Source: Methanocorpusculum sp.
GTDB lineage: Archaea > Halobacteriota > Methanomicrobia > Methanomicrobiales > Methanocorpusculaceae
Direction of reading: 5' to 3'
Length of the DNA stretch: 64,000 nt
Assembly (NCBI GenBank): GCA_029987235.1
Contig: DALTWF010000006.1
Coordinates: 3,927 to 67,926, forward strand
Made by a program: the position numbers and the translations under genes. Under the pieces are notes generated by a model, which saw nothing but the letters and a program-made list of their open reading frames with translations, made no database searches and was not told the origin of the DNA. Below are positions 1 through 9,361 of this stretch, piece by piece (positions within the stretch are counted from its first letter, which is position 1; each line of letters opens with the position of its first letter).

Positions 1-2
1 AT

Positions 3-356
3 GGTTTTAACATGTTTATAACCCGCAGAGAGATTCTGAATGCATATTGTGAATGGTTATTTCCCATCCTCTCAAAAATTGAATCAGCAATAACAATGGA
101 TAACCGGACCCCTGCGCAGAAACGCGTTTTCGGCTATCTTTCGGAAAGACTCTTTCATCTTTATATTGAACACAATCACCTTAAAGCAAAACGGGTCAAT
201 ATTTCCTTAGTCCCCCCTTATTACCCCCTGTCGCCAAAATGTCCAAAAACAATTCAGAAACTTCTCTCGTCAAATATTGCAATATATACTTTTAGTCTTA
301 AATTACAGGATAGTATAGTTAATATTTTAATAAAAACCGGAATAAAAAAGAGATAA
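3..356 (+). CDS. DUF4422 glycosyltransferase-like protein, C-terminal fragment
   Basis: The reading frame is open to the left edge, so only the C-terminal part (about 117 residues) is visible and the true start lies outside the window. The visible part begins GFNMFITRREIL, followed by YCEWLFPIL and a RVFGYLSERLF segment. These blocks are typical of the C-terminal half of DUF4422 proteins, which are presumed glycosyltransferases found in capsule and exopolysaccharide clusters. The position next to GT8 and GT2 genes fits that role. The internal ATG at 12 is not the start, because conserved sequence continues upstream of it. The acceptor and donor cannot be told from this fragment. Confidence 0.6.
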   Translation, partial: GFNMFITRREILNAYCEWLFPILSKIESAITMDNRTPAQKRVFGYLSERLFHLYIEHNHLKAKRVNISLVPPYYPLSPKCPKTIQKLLSSNIAIYTFSLKLQDSIVNILIKTGIKKR

Positions 357-379
357 GCAATTTTAGACATTACCCTGCA

Positions 380-1405
380 TCATTTTTTAAAAATAATAGT
401 TCTCCAGAGATGTAATGTTAATTTCCATGCGGTTTTCATTTTTTGCCGTTTTGTTCCGTCTATTAATTTGGAAAAATCACTCCAAAGAAGTAACGGAACG
501 ACCTTTTTGAGATTGGGCGCCTCTCTCAGATATTTCAGAATATCATCGGATTTTTCACACCAGGGTGTCTGCATCAGATAATTCCAGTAGTAATTATCTA
601 CAGCACCGGAATATAATTTCCAGGGTTTGACTTCGTGCCAGGCATAATGAAGAATAAAATCCTCAGTACTTCCTGCTGCATCCCATTTCCAGGAATAAAT
701 GTTATACCTGTCATTAAGCTGTAAATAATCTCCTTTGCAATACCAGTTTAAAAGATCCTGATCTAAAAAAGGCAGAGTCGGATTTTTTTTGAGATGTTCC
801 AACAGTAAATCTCCAAATGATTCAGTATTCTGCCGTATCTTTTCAAGATTAAACAAAATTAGACCGGCACAGAAATACGAATCTGCCGGTATTTCTTTTT
901 CGTTATATATTTTTATCCTCCGGCTGGAATAAGTTGGTATATCGGAATCCTTTACTGCACCGAGATAATAATTATCAAGCGGGAGATTCCAGATTTTTGC
1001 AGCATCTGCCATTACAACAATATCACAATCAAGATAAAGAATTTTGTTAATTTCCGGCAGTATATCTGGAAGATAAAGACGAAGTAATGTGCCGCGTGTC
1101 CATTTATGAACTGCAGATAGAGAATTCACCCACTCTGGAAGAGTGACTGGGTGATAATGAATGCTGCAATTATATTTATCAGCTATTTTTTTATAACGCA
1201 GAATTGTTCTTTCTTCTTCTGCTTCTTTTCCTTTGGATAATGATTTTTCAAATAACAAATGTACAGTGACCGGAACTGAGCAGTGTTCAAGAAGTGAAAG
1301 AAGCGTTACTGCAGCATGGCGATTGTAATCATCTGTTAAATCCCATGGTGAAAGAGCAATATGAAGAGAGCCATCCTCCTTATCAGTAGATATATTTTGA
1401 GTCAT
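380..1405 (-). CDS. Glycosyltransferase family 8 protein
   Basis: This is a retaining GT8-type sugar transferase of 341 residues, probably acting on cell-surface glycans from the cytoplasmic side. It carries the N-terminal LHIALSPWD strand, the metal-binding DxD motif in LYLDCDIVV, the FCAGLILFNL segment, FLDQDLLN, and the C-terminal HYAWHEVKPWK stretch that corresponds to the GT8 HxxGxxKPW motif. No signal peptide or membrane segment is seen. I chose ATG 1405: the longer frame begins with TTG at 1453, but a TATA-like AGATATAATA at 1441-1450 lies between the two and would place the transcript start just ahead of 1405. The gene is AT-rich, like its neighbour at 1503-2534. Confidence 0.8.
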   Translation of the reverse strand: MTQNISTDKEDGSLHIALSPWDLTDDYNRHAAVTLLSLLEHCSVPVTVHLLFEKSLSKGKEAEEERTILRYKKIADKYNCSIHYHPVTLPEWVNSLSAVHKWTRGTLLRLYLPDILPEINKILYLDCDIVVMADAAKIWNLPLDNYYLGAVKDSDIPTYSSRRIKIYNEKEIPADSYFCAGLILFNLEKIRQNTESFGDLLLEHLKKNPTLPFLDQDLLNWYCKGDYLQLNDRYNIYSWKWDAAGSTEDFILHYAWHEVKPWKLYSGAVDNYYWNYLMQTPWCEKSDDILKYLREAPNLKKVVPLLLWSDFSKLIDGTKRQKMKTAWKLTLHLWRTIIFKK

Positions 1406-1502
1406 CTTTTTATCATTGACAGAACTTTGAGTATTTCTTGTATTATATCTCAATATTTAACCTGAATGAATATGAATGTTAAGATATTCATGTCATTTTT
1501 TA

Positions 1503-2534
1503 TTATCGGAAATCCACATTGCTGTTCTGATGATATTTCTTCCCCTGAGTTGTTCCCTTTAATAATCTGGATAGTTTTTTTATAAATATCGGCATGTAAT
1601 ATAATATCAAAGATTTAATACGTTCTTTTAATGAAAATGTGCAATTGCTTCTTGCTTCAGAATAGCAATTGCGCCACATTTTACGTAATGCTTTCTGTTC
1701 ATCTTTTGAAGACGGGACATATGTGTGAAGCATGTAGACGAAAAAAGGAATTGCATTTACATAGTTTTTCAAACAGATATGATATAATTCCATATCTCCA
1801 TTTTGTTTAAAATAGAGCACTCTTTCATATTGAAAATCTAAAATATCCATATTTTTTATTGAAAATGTTTTGCCGACAATACTTTCTGGATTTGTCCGGT
1901 AGTAATATAATTTTCTGGTAGTAATGCCAATTTTTTTTACAGAATACAACAGTTTGTAAGTAGTTGCTTCATCTTCATACAATTTACCAAAAGGAAACCG
2001 TATGGAGGAAAAGATGTGTTTATGATACAACCGGCACCATGAATAACTTCCCTTCGAATATATTCTCTCCCCGCACAAATCCTTTACAACATCCCTTCCT
2101 GAAAATATTCTTATCTCATTAGTATTTTCTGAAAATATACTGTTTTCTTCTGTATCAACCCGGACAAATCCACATTCTGCAACATCACATGCATAGTCCC
2201 GACATATGTTAAAAAGTATGCTTATAAAATCAGAATCAATATAATCATCAGAATCAACAAAACTCAGAAACTCCCCATGAGATGCATCAATACCTTTATT
2301 TCTTGCATCTGATAATCCTAAAGCAGGAGAATGAATTGCTGTGACCCTCTTATCTTTTTTTGCGAATTCATCAGAAATCGTGACTGACATATCTTTAGAG
2401 TCAGACGCGACAAGAATGATTTCAAGATTTTTGTATGATTGATTTAAAACAGAATCCAGACATCTTCTTAGATATGGTTCCACATTATATACCGGAACGA
2501 TAATACTGATTAACGGGTACGAATCATCTGACAT
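1503..2534 (-). CDS. Glycosyltransferase family 2 protein
   Basis: This 343-residue GT-A fold glycosyltransferase shows the GT2 hallmarks: an N-terminal ISIIVPVYNVEPYLRRCLDS block, SDARNKGIDA, and the acidic metal site in SFVDSDDYID. The C-terminal third is basic and hydrophobic (ending near SLILYYMPIFIKKLSRLL), which suggests membrane association rather than a true membrane domain. The product would add sugars to a cell-surface polymer or glycolipid. It is transcribed away from the two GT2 genes that start at 2650. The sugar specificity cannot be inferred. The coding sequence is AT-rich, as often seen in transferred surface-polysaccharide clusters. Confidence 0.82.
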   Translation of the reverse strand: MSDDSYPLISIIVPVYNVEPYLRRCLDSVLNQSYKNLEIILVASDSKDMSVTISDEFAKKDKRVTAIHSPALGLSDARNKGIDASHGEFLSFVDSDDYIDSDFISILFNICRDYACDVAECGFVRVDTEENSIFSENTNEIRIFSGRDVVKDLCGERIYSKGSYSWCRLYHKHIFSSIRFPFGKLYEDEATTYKLLYSVKKIGITTRKLYYYRTNPESIVGKTFSIKNMDILDFQYERVLYFKQNGDMELYHICLKNYVNAIPFFVYMLHTYVPSSKDEQKALRKMWRNCYSEARSNCTFSLKERIKSLILYYMPIFIKKLSRLLKGTTQGKKYHQNSNVDFR

Positions 2535-2649
2535 CAGACAAAATCTCTCATTTATTTATTATTTCAATCAATAATGAATTTGTCTCTAAGAAAATAGTGT
2601 GCAAAGGAATATATCTATAAGGGATATAAAGAAATAGTGATAAATTCTG

Positions 2650-3639
2650 ATGTCACCATTTGATTGTACTGAAAAACCTTTAATTAGTATTATAATTCCA
2701 GTGTATAATGGTGAAAAATACATTGAACAAACCCTGAACTCGTTATTTACCCAGACATACAGTAATTTTGAAATCATTATCTCTTATGATGAGAAATCCA
2801 CCGACAACACCCTTGCAATACTTAAAACAATTGAAAAAACTCACCCTTTGATTATCGATATTGGAAACGATACAAGTTCCGGCGCTGCCCGAAACAGAGG
2901 ATATCTTCATGCATCAGGAAAATACATTGTGTTTACGGATGTTGATGATATTATTCTTCCAGAATACCTTGAATCAATGCTTAATGTCTATATTGCTCAT
3001 CCGGAACTGGATGTCGTATGCTGTTCTGTTCTCTTTACTGATGAAAATAAACTTGAAAGAAGTATAAAAAAAGCCAGTCAATCAAAAACAGGAATGCATC
3101 TGGTTGAAAAAGATAATGCAATAATGCTAAAAATATTTGATGTTTTACCTTGGGGCCCCTGGGCGCACATGATGCGTCGAACATATATTGAACAGTATAA
3201 TTTACGCTTCCCTGACTGTTCTGCAAGGGAGGATTTGGTTTTCACATTAGATGCGTTTATGCATACCGAAAAAATTGGATGCTCGGAAAAAATTGTTTAT
3301 CTTTATGTCAACCATGCTGCATCAATGACTTCATCAAGATTTGATAAATGGTGGGAAATGAGTATTCCTTCCAGATCTGCTTTAGCAGAATTATCTAAAG
3401 ACTTACCAAGAGAAGCCGCAGAAGAGATTTTTTACCGGGATGAACGTCTTGTTGCTGCAGGATGTGCATGTTCATCAGATTACAAAACATATCGCAGACA
3501 ACTTGATGAATACAACGTGCATCGTCTGCACTTCTACTGTGGCGGAGATTCGCTGATTGGAAAACTATCTGTAATTATCTTTAACATCTCAAAGTACCTT
3601 TACTATAAAGCAATGAGGAAGGCGAAGAAAATTGACTGA
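2650..3639 (+). CDS. Glycosyltransferase family 2 protein
   Basis: This 329-residue GT2 enzyme has the motifs ISIIIPVYNGEKYI, SYDEKSTDNT, DTSSGAARNRGY and the DxD-type FTDVDDIILPEY. The last 40 residues are basic. It is a clear tandem paralogue of the next gene: both share YDEKSTDNT, IIDIG-DTSSG-ARNRG and ELDVVCC / GFDVVCC in the same order. The two differ strikingly in base composition, this one being AT-rich with mixed third positions. The gene ends in ATTGACTGA, inside which the TTG start of the next gene lies, so the pair is probably translationally coupled. It is likely a surface-glycan transferase; the substrate is unknown. Confidence 0.82.
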   Translation: MSPFDCTEKPLISIIIPVYNGEKYIEQTLNSLFTQTYSNFEIIISYDEKSTDNTLAILKTIEKTHPLIIDIGNDTSSGAARNRGYLHASGKYIVFTDVDDIILPEYLESMLNVYIAHPELDVVCCSVLFTDENKLERSIKKASQSKTGMHLVEKDNAIMLKIFDVLPWGPWAHMMRRTYIEQYNLRFPDCSAREDLVFTLDAFMHTEKIGCSEKIVYLYVNHAASMTSSRFDKWWEMSIPSRSALAELSKDLPREAAEEIFYRDERLVAAGCACSSDYKTYRRQLDEYNVHRLHFYCGGDSLIGKLSVIIFNISKYLYYKAMRKAKKID

Positions 3640-4696
3640 CGCAGGAAGAAATATTGTAAACAAAGATGACAAAAAACCGGTTTCGTCTCCTAAGATATCC
3701 ATCATAATCCCTGCCTACAACGCAGCCCGCTACATCGAAACCACCCTCGCAAACCTCTTCAGCCAGACATACACCGGATTTGAAATCATCGTCGCCTATG
3801 ACGAAAAATCCACCGACAACACCCTTGAAATCCTTGAAAAAGAAGCACAGACACACAACAACCTCATAATCGACATCGGCCGCGACACCAGCTCCGGAAC
3901 CGCACGAAACCGCGGATTTGCCCGCGCACGCGGCACATACATCCTCTTTGCCGATGCAGACGACGAAATACACCCGCAATACCTTGAAACCCTCATCACC
4001 CTCTTTGACGAACACCCCGGCTTTGACGTCGTCTGCTGCGACTATGTCAAAGTCTTTGAAAACACCATAGAACAGGGATGGAAAACCGCACACGCAACAG
4101 ACACCGCCAAAACCGAAATACTCACCCGAAAAGAAGCACTCTACAAACTCCTCTTTGAAGAAATAGCAAACACCCCCTGGATATTCCTTGCAAAAAAAGA
4201 CTACCTCGAAAAAAACAACATCAGATTCCCCGACTACTCCTACGGAGACGACTCCTGCTACGCCCACCAGCTCTTCGCCAACACAGAAAAAATCGCCCGC
4301 TCCCTCAAAAAACGCTACATCTTCATCCTCCACGAAACATCCATAACCCACACAATAACCCCCGAAAACTGGTGGCAGCGCTATGAAAAATCCCGCACCG
4401 ACATAACCGCATACTTCAAAGAACGCGACCCCGTATATGCCTGCGACTACATGACAGCAATGACCCGCAAATACGTATACACCGCAGTCCTCCTCTACGA
4501 CTACCCGCAGTTCAAAACAGAAATGGAAAAATGCGGCATAAAAAAAATAGGCATGCTCAGACGCCATGATAAATTTGCAAATAAAATGTCGGTCATCTGC
4601 TATGCAGTATCAAAAAAACTCTTCTATAAACTCGCCCGCGCAGCAGCAGCACACATGGAAAACCTAACCCCGATGGGCAAAAAACTTGAAACATAA
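3632..4696 (+). CDS. Glycosyltransferase family 2 protein, tandem paralogue
   Basis: This 354-residue GT2 protein starts at a TTG that overlaps the preceding gene by 8 nt. Conserved blocks are ISIIIPAYNAARYI (about residue 22), AYDEKSTDNT, DTSSGTARNRGF and the metal site FADADDEIHPQY. A C-terminal basic segment (KLFYKLARAAAAHMEN) could anchor it at the membrane. Codon third positions are overwhelmingly C or A, quite unlike the AT-rich upstream paralogue, so one of the pair probably has a different history. An alternative start further in would cut into the first conserved strand, so the TTG or a nearby codon is needed. The role is probably cell-surface glycan synthesis. Confidence 0.8.
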   Translation: MTDAGRNIVNKDDKKPVSSPKISIIIPAYNAARYIETTLANLFSQTYTGFEIIVAYDEKSTDNTLEILEKEAQTHNNLIIDIGRDTSSGTARNRGFARARGTYILFADADDEIHPQYLETLITLFDEHPGFDVVCCDYVKVFENTIEQGWKTAHATDTAKTEILTRKEALYKLLFEEIANTPWIFLAKKDYLEKNNIRFPDYSYGDDSCYAHQLFANTEKIARSLKKRYIFILHETSITHTITPENWWQRYEKSRTDITAYFKERDPVYACDYMTAMTRKYVYTAVLLYDYPQFKTEMEKCGIKKIGMLRRHDKFANKMSVICYAVSKKLFYKLARAAAAHMENLTPMGKKLET

Positions 4697-4755
4697 CTGG
4701 TTACTATTCAGCCCCCCTCCCTTATCCCCCCTTATTCATCATTTCGTGCGATTCC

Positions 4756-4837
4756 GGTAGTTTTCGTGAGAGATTTTTTTTTTTTCGTGCAGGGAGCGTA
4801 AGCGACTTATTCTGATTCGTAAAAAACACTAACAACT
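4756..4837. repeat. Dispersed intergenic repeat (13-mer plus 45-nt element)
   Basis: The 13-mer GGTAGTTTTCGTG at 4756-4768 recurs at 6508-6520 and, inverted, at 6425-6437. Positions 4793-4819 match 45177-45203 perfectly over 27 nt in inverse orientation, and the similarity continues to 4837 with one small gap and one mismatch. Both copies lie in gene-free DNA directly after a gene, so they may be a small mobile or RNA-level element rather than coding sequence. Confidence 0.7.
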
Positions 4838-4943
4838 ATTTTCAAAAATCAGAACCCCTCGTCATCGCCCCCGCTCCTGCATGAAAAACAACCTCACCCA
4901 TCCGACACATTCTTGCATTAAAAACAAGAAACACTATACAAAT

Positions 4944-6074
4944 ATGTTTACCCCGGCAGCTGCAGTATTACTGTCAGCAGGCATCATCACCGCCTGCCTC
5001 GCACTGTACCCGTACCTGTACTACCTCATCCATATCCGCAAAATACCACAGACCGCAAAAACACCATCAACAACCCCCCTCCCCGAAATCACCATCGTAA
5101 TAAACGCATACAAAGAAGGAGACCTGATAAAAACACGCGTAAAAGACATAATAAACACCGATTACCCCAAAAACCTGATTACCCTTGTGATAATAAACGA
5201 CGGAGCAGACAAAGCAACCGGCAAAGCAGCAAAAGAAGTCCTGCAAAACTGCCCCTTCCCGACACATCTGGTCGAGCCGAAAAAACGCCTGGGAAAAGCA
5301 GCCTGCCAGAACCATGCGATAGAAAACGCACAGACAGAAATCATCGTCTTTACCGATGCAGACATCACCACAAAACCCGATGCCCTAAGACGCCTCGCAG
5401 CATACCTGAACGATGAAACCGCGGGTGCAGTATCAGCCGATGTACAGCCCGTTGGAAAAAATGCCGGCGTCACAGGCACAGAAACCGCCTACCGCTCAAT
5501 ATACGGGAAAATGTGCGAATACGACAGTACGCTTGACTCTACTTATAACTTCAACGGACCCCTTATTGCATTCAGAAAAACAGCCGTACCCGCCATCTGT
5601 GCAACACGCGGAGCAGATGACGCAAACCTTGCCTTAACCTGCATAGAAAACGGCTACCGCGCACTATATGCATCAGATGCAGTAGCATTTGAACTTCAGC
5701 CCGCAACAATGCGCGCACAGTTCCGCCAGAAAATCCGGAGAGCCGACGGTCTTGTCAACAGTACACGCATGTTTGCAAAAACAAAACACGATACCGCGCG
5801 CCACTTCTGGAAAAAGACATTTCCGACCAGGAAATGGATGCTTCTCTCATCCCCGGTGCTGTTCATGCTCACCGCAATCCTTTTTGCAGCAGGACTCTTC
5901 TGCCAAAGTATTCCTGCCGGCATAATTTTCTGCGCGCTGATTGTACTTCTGACAGTCTTTTCGCTTCTTTTCCCGCAGAATATGCTGAGCAGTTTTGTAA
6001 TAAATCAGGTTTTTCTTATTGTGGGCTTAGTCAGACGTAAAAATATCCTGCAGTGGGAGCATGTGGATAAATAA
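4944..6074 (+). CDS. Membrane-anchored GT2 glycosyltransferase (cellulose synthase-like architecture)
   Basis: A 376-residue processive-type GT2 is predicted. It has an N-terminal membrane segment (AAAVLLSAGIITACLALYPYL), then a cytoplasmic GT-A domain with ITIVINAYKEGD, INDGADKATG and the DxD motif in VFTDADITTKPDAL. A third acidic site (RGADDANLALTCIENGY) and a QxxRW-like block (RQKIRRADG) follow, with two to three C-terminal membrane segments. This order resembles poly-N-acetylglucosamine and cellulose synthase-like enzymes that extrude a polymer. An in-frame ATG exists at 4881, but I prefer 4944: a TTAAAAAC box sits about 26 nt upstream of it, as expected for a leaderless archaeal mRNA, and the added 21 residues look non-conserved. 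The polymer is unknown. Confidence 0.78.
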   Translation: MFTPAAAVLLSAGIITACLALYPYLYYLIHIRKIPQTAKTPSTTPLPEITIVINAYKEGDLIKTRVKDIINTDYPKNLITLVIINDGADKATGKAAKEVLQNCPFPTHLVEPKKRLGKAACQNHAIENAQTEIIVFTDADITTKPDALRRLAAYLNDETAGAVSADVQPVGKNAGVTGTETAYRSIYGKMCEYDSTLDSTYNFNGPLIAFRKTAVPAICATRGADDANLALTCIENGYRALYASDAVAFELQPATMRAQFRQKIRRADGLVNSTRMFAKTKHDTARHFWKKTFPTRKWMLLSSPVLFMLTAILFAAGLFCQSIPAGIIFCALIVLLTVFSLLFPQNMLSSFVINQVFLIVGLVRRKNILQWEHVDK

Positions 6075-6144
6075 AAAAATCTGATTTATTTTTGAAATTT
6101 TACTGTAATTTTAGGACAAAAATTGTTTCGAACAGAATTTTGAA

Positions 6145-6592
6145 GTCGCCCACGCCCCCCAACACGGAAAACACGAAATCTTTCACTAAAACCACGAAAA
6201 AAACAACATGAGACTTTCGTCTCAAGCGCCCAAATGAAAACCCCTAAAATAAGCCTTTATTGACTTATTGAAGGGAGTTTTCATGTAAAGCCCGCATTAG
6301 GGGGGGGGCTGAAGACTTCACCCCGGATTCATGAAAATACCCCTGCACGATGCTCATCAACAACAGCTCACCAAACAGCTTTATTTACCAGGTTGAGGGG
6401 TATTTTCATAGTAAAAAAATCTTTCACGAAAACTACCAAAAATTCACGAAAAGTATGATTATACATCCCCATTCTCCATCTCCGTAATCACTTTTTCGTG
6501 TGATTTCGGTAGTTTTCGTGAGGGGTTTTTATTAATTTTTTAGTGGTTTTAGTGAAAGATTTCGTGTTTTCCGTGTTGGATGCGTAAGTGAC
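6145..6592. repeat. Nested inverted-repeat block with 43-nt terminal arms, non-coding
   Basis: The arms at 6159-6201 and 6537-6579 are inverted copies matching at 42 of 43 positions, with weaker pairing extending outward to about 6145 and 6592. Inside lie three further inverted repeats. The first is imperfect, 6234-6253 with 6264-6284. The second is a perfect 14-nt pair, ATGAAAATACCCCT at 6331-6344 with its complement at 6396-6409. The third is a 13-nt pair at 6425-6437 with 6508-6520. A run of nine G lies at 6300-6308. No credible protein frame exists in 6075-6885. The layout suggests a miniature transposon-like element or a structured RNA locus. Confidence 0.7.
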
Positions 6593-6885
6593 CCCCACAT
6601 CCCGCGTTTATCCTCCCTCACCAAATATATACGAATACCGCGAACACCGCAAACCTCAGCGAAAAATACATTACTGACATTTTTTATGCCGGAAAAAAGT
6701 CAGTGACCTGTTTTGAAAAAGAAAAAAACTCACCTGATATTTTTCATCATTTCAGCCACTCGCCGGCTTATCCAGTATTTGCAATTTTATCGGTAACATT
6801 TCCCATAGTTTTCAAAAAGAGAGAGAAAAAAAACCCTGCTATGAAAAACCGCCCGGTATTTGCAAAAAGAAGAAAATATGAATAA

Positions 6886-8529
6886 CTACCTGAATTGTTT
6901 ATTTTCTGCCGGTCTAAGTCCCCACTCCTCATTTACCGCTTCAAGTTCCCCCCACAACCCGTACCGTTTTGGATAAACCCTGCGCCATTCCTCAATAACC
7001 TTCTCCGCATATATGTCACCCCCCTCAATAGAACATACATGCTCAAGAACCCTCGCCGCTTCACAATACCCCTCGCGCAATGCCTTCTTCTTCACAAGAC
7101 TTCGTGCATAATCAGCATACCATGCAGCAACCCTGTCACTAAACATTTCACAAAGACCTGATTCATAACGCTTCATTTCATCCACCGAATGAATTGTATC
7201 AAGACGCTGTGCAAGCCGCGCATACTCCTTTTCATGAAACAAAATACTATTCAGAAAGTCAGCATGTATTACTGCAAAAACCTCCCCGTCAGCAGCAGAC
7301 CATTGCTCATCTGAAAACAACTTTTTATATGCTGCATAATCATCATAAGACACATCATACAGCCCGAGAATATCACGCGCCGTTTTTTTCGCCTCCTCAT
7401 ACATCCCTGCTGAACTGTACAAATCGCGCAAACGCCTGCATAGTTTCGTACGCTCTGGAAAATACTCATCCTGCCGTTGAAGAAAATCCTTTAGAATTGC
7501 AGCAGCCTTTGCCGGATTTCTTTTTTCTTCGCGCATAACGCGGATAGTAACAACATCAGCATTATCCGGATATTTCATCTCCTCCATCATTAACTCCTCC
7601 TCTGAAGCACCACCCCATCTCATTGCCAGAAGCTTCATCAAAATCCCCTGCGTAGAGTCATGGTCGGAAATTAATCCCTCAGCCACAGACAGAATTTCCG
7701 GTCTGACATTTACAAGCCCTTCACCGCACCGCATGATGAGAGGACATACGAATTCCTCAAGTTCTTCATTTTGCGCATGTTCCTTTGCCCATCTGTAAAT
7801 AGCGTCCCTGAGTTCTTTGTCTGCATATACCAGTACGTTATTCAACGCATCAAACAATGGATGCAGCACATACTCTTTTAAATCACTGAAGGTATCATTA
7901 ACACAAAGACACTCAAGATAAGAATCAGCCGCACTTTTCACCAGTATAAAAAGCGCGCGTACTCTTTTACGGGATTGCAGAACAGGCAGCAGTGAATCAT
8001 AAAAGGCATCAAGTTCGTCCAAGGCACCTTCGTAATAATCCTCATCCCACGATTCAGCAAACCCATCAGATGTATTTTTAATAAGACCGGCAAGTTCTGC
8101 AGCATAGTTGTTTGCAGAATCGGTTTCCTCATCACCCTCCACCCAGAGCCTGAATTTACCTGCAATATCCGCATCTTCATTTACCAGCAGCTTTACAAAT
8201 TCACGAATATCTGAATCCTCTGCTTCTGCAAGAATTTTTTGAATCGATTTCCGGTTTTTGGGAAAACCCGGAAGTTTTTCAGCAGCAAAACAAACAGCTG
8301 CCATGTGTTTGCAGTAATTCCCGTCTGCTGCATAAGGACATGTACAAGACATCTTCAGCGACTTCTTATCTGCACAGATTTCCACGAAATACCGCTCGGA
8401 ACCATAAACATCTGCGGTAATTTTCTTATCCCTCAGCCGGAGGTTTTTGACCCGCTTATCTTTGAAATATAGTTCACCGCGTGAAAGAATGTTCGGAGTA
8501 AAGCAGGAATACCAGTTCTTTGGAAGCAT
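6886..8529 (-). CDS. SWIM zinc-finger domain protein
   Basis: This 547-residue protein has a SWIM-type zinc finger near its N-terminus: C62-x-C64, then C73-x-H75 in the stretch SCTCPYAADGNYCKH. It is preceded by the usual short beta-rich segment (GELYFKDKRVKNLRL). The remaining ~450 residues are helical, rich in Glu, Arg and Ala with TPR/HEAT-like spacing, and have no recognised catalytic motif. SWIM fingers bind nucleic acid or protein, and long bacterial and archaeal SWIM proteins are often adapters for helicases or other partners, but no such partner lies nearby. The start abuts the nitrilase gene (TAATG overlap at 8529), so the two are probably co-transcribed. Function unknown. Confidence 0.72.
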   Translation of the reverse strand: MLPKNWYSCFTPNILSRGELYFKDKRVKNLRLRDKKITADVYGSERYFVEICADKKSLKMSCTCPYAADGNYCKHMAAVCFAAEKLPGFPKNRKSIQKILAEAEDSDIREFVKLLVNEDADIAGKFRLWVEGDEETDSANNYAAELAGLIKNTSDGFAESWDEDYYEGALDELDAFYDSLLPVLQSRKRVRALFILVKSAADSYLECLCVNDTFSDLKEYVLHPLFDALNNVLVYADKELRDAIYRWAKEHAQNEELEEFVCPLIMRCGEGLVNVRPEILSVAEGLISDHDSTQGILMKLLAMRWGGASEEELMMEEMKYPDNADVVTIRVMREEKRNPAKAAAILKDFLQRQDEYFPERTKLCRRLRDLYSSAGMYEEAKKTARDILGLYDVSYDDYAAYKKLFSDEQWSAADGEVFAVIHADFLNSILFHEKEYARLAQRLDTIHSVDEMKRYESGLCEMFSDRVAAWYADYARSLVKKKALREGYCEAARVLEHVCSIEGGDIYAEKVIEEWRRVYPKRYGLWGELEAVNEEWGLRPAENKQFR

Positions 8530-9278
8530 TATTCAACCAGCCCCCACTTCTCCCTCCACTCACAAACCCCCTCCGCATCAACCTCTGCTGAACACACCCC
8601 TTCAAAGACCCCCGCATCAGCAATAATACGCCCCTCCATATCGCAAATCATACTCCGCCCCGCGCATTCGATACTTGCTTCCTCATCAAACCCGAGCGCA
8701 CCGCACCCGACCGCATAACACCGGTTTTCCAGCGCGCGCGCACGAAGCAGCAGCTCCCAGTCAGAAGTCCGCGCAGCAGCCCACGCAGCCTGCACCAGCA
8801 TAACCTCCACACCCTCATGCAAATACACCCGGTACAGTTCAGGAAACCGCAGATCAAAACAGACCGAACAGCCGAACTTTACCCCCTTATACTCAAAAAC
8901 AACCGGCGCGCGCCCTGCAGAAAAACCCTTATCCTCCCCGCCCGGTGTGAAAAGATGCATCTTATCATATTCGGCAAGTATTTCGCCCGAAGGCCCGCAG
9001 ACAAGCATCGTATTACACGGTCTGCCCCCCGGAACTGCGCGTGCATAAGAACCTATAATGCACTTTGCATACTTTTTTGCAAGCGCGCGCCATCTCTCTT
9101 TTATATCGGATTCAGCGGCTAAAGGCCGCGCACGCCACCCGCACGCATACTGCTCGCAAAACACAACCACATCAGCATCTGCGCAGTCCTCACCGGACAA
9201 AACCGCATCCGCGCGCAAAAACATCTCATCCGGATTATCCCACACCTGCATTACCTGGGCACAACAGATTTTCATCAT
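8529..9278 (-). CDS. Carbon-nitrogen hydrolase (nitrilase superfamily, omega-amidase-like)
   Basis: A 249-residue cytoplasmic amidase-type enzyme has the complete Glu-Lys-Cys triad of the superfamily: E42 in FCEQYACGW, K106 in YDKMHLF and C140 in CSVCFDLRFPELYR. The length is normal for single-domain members such as omega-amidases that hydrolyse alpha-ketoglutaramate or similar amides. The exact substrate cannot be decided. The gene starts at one of two adjacent ATG codons (9278 or 9275) and runs directly into the SWIM protein gene with a one-base overlap, suggesting an operon of two. Confidence 0.83.
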   Translation of the reverse strand: MMKICCAQVMQVWDNPDEMFLRADAVLSGEDCADADVVVFCEQYACGWRARPLAAESDIKERWRALAKKYAKCIIGSYARAVPGGRPCNTMLVCGPSGEILAEYDKMHLFTPGGEDKGFSAGRAPVVFEYKGVKFGCSVCFDLRFPELYRVYLHEGVEVMLVQAAWAAARTSDWELLLRARALENRCYAVGCGALGFDEEASIECAGRSMICDMEGRIIADAGVFEGVCSAEVDAEGVCEWREKWGLVE

Positions 9279-9361
9279 AACATAATGGCGCGCGGAAAAG
9301 GTAAAATGATTCGGTGCGGGTGCGCTTGTAAAACTGATACTAAAAAAAGGAAAGAAGAAAT

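Noticed and set aside
3581..4567. Long minus-strand frame opposite the GT2 gene
   Set aside because: It is rich in Cys, Val, Phe and Gly, the pattern produced by reading C-rich codons backwards; the plus strand has full GT2 motifs.
6703..6885. 60-residue plus-strand frame
   Set aside because: Low-complexity, basic, without conserved pattern or promoter; it ends where the SWIM gene begins on the other strand.
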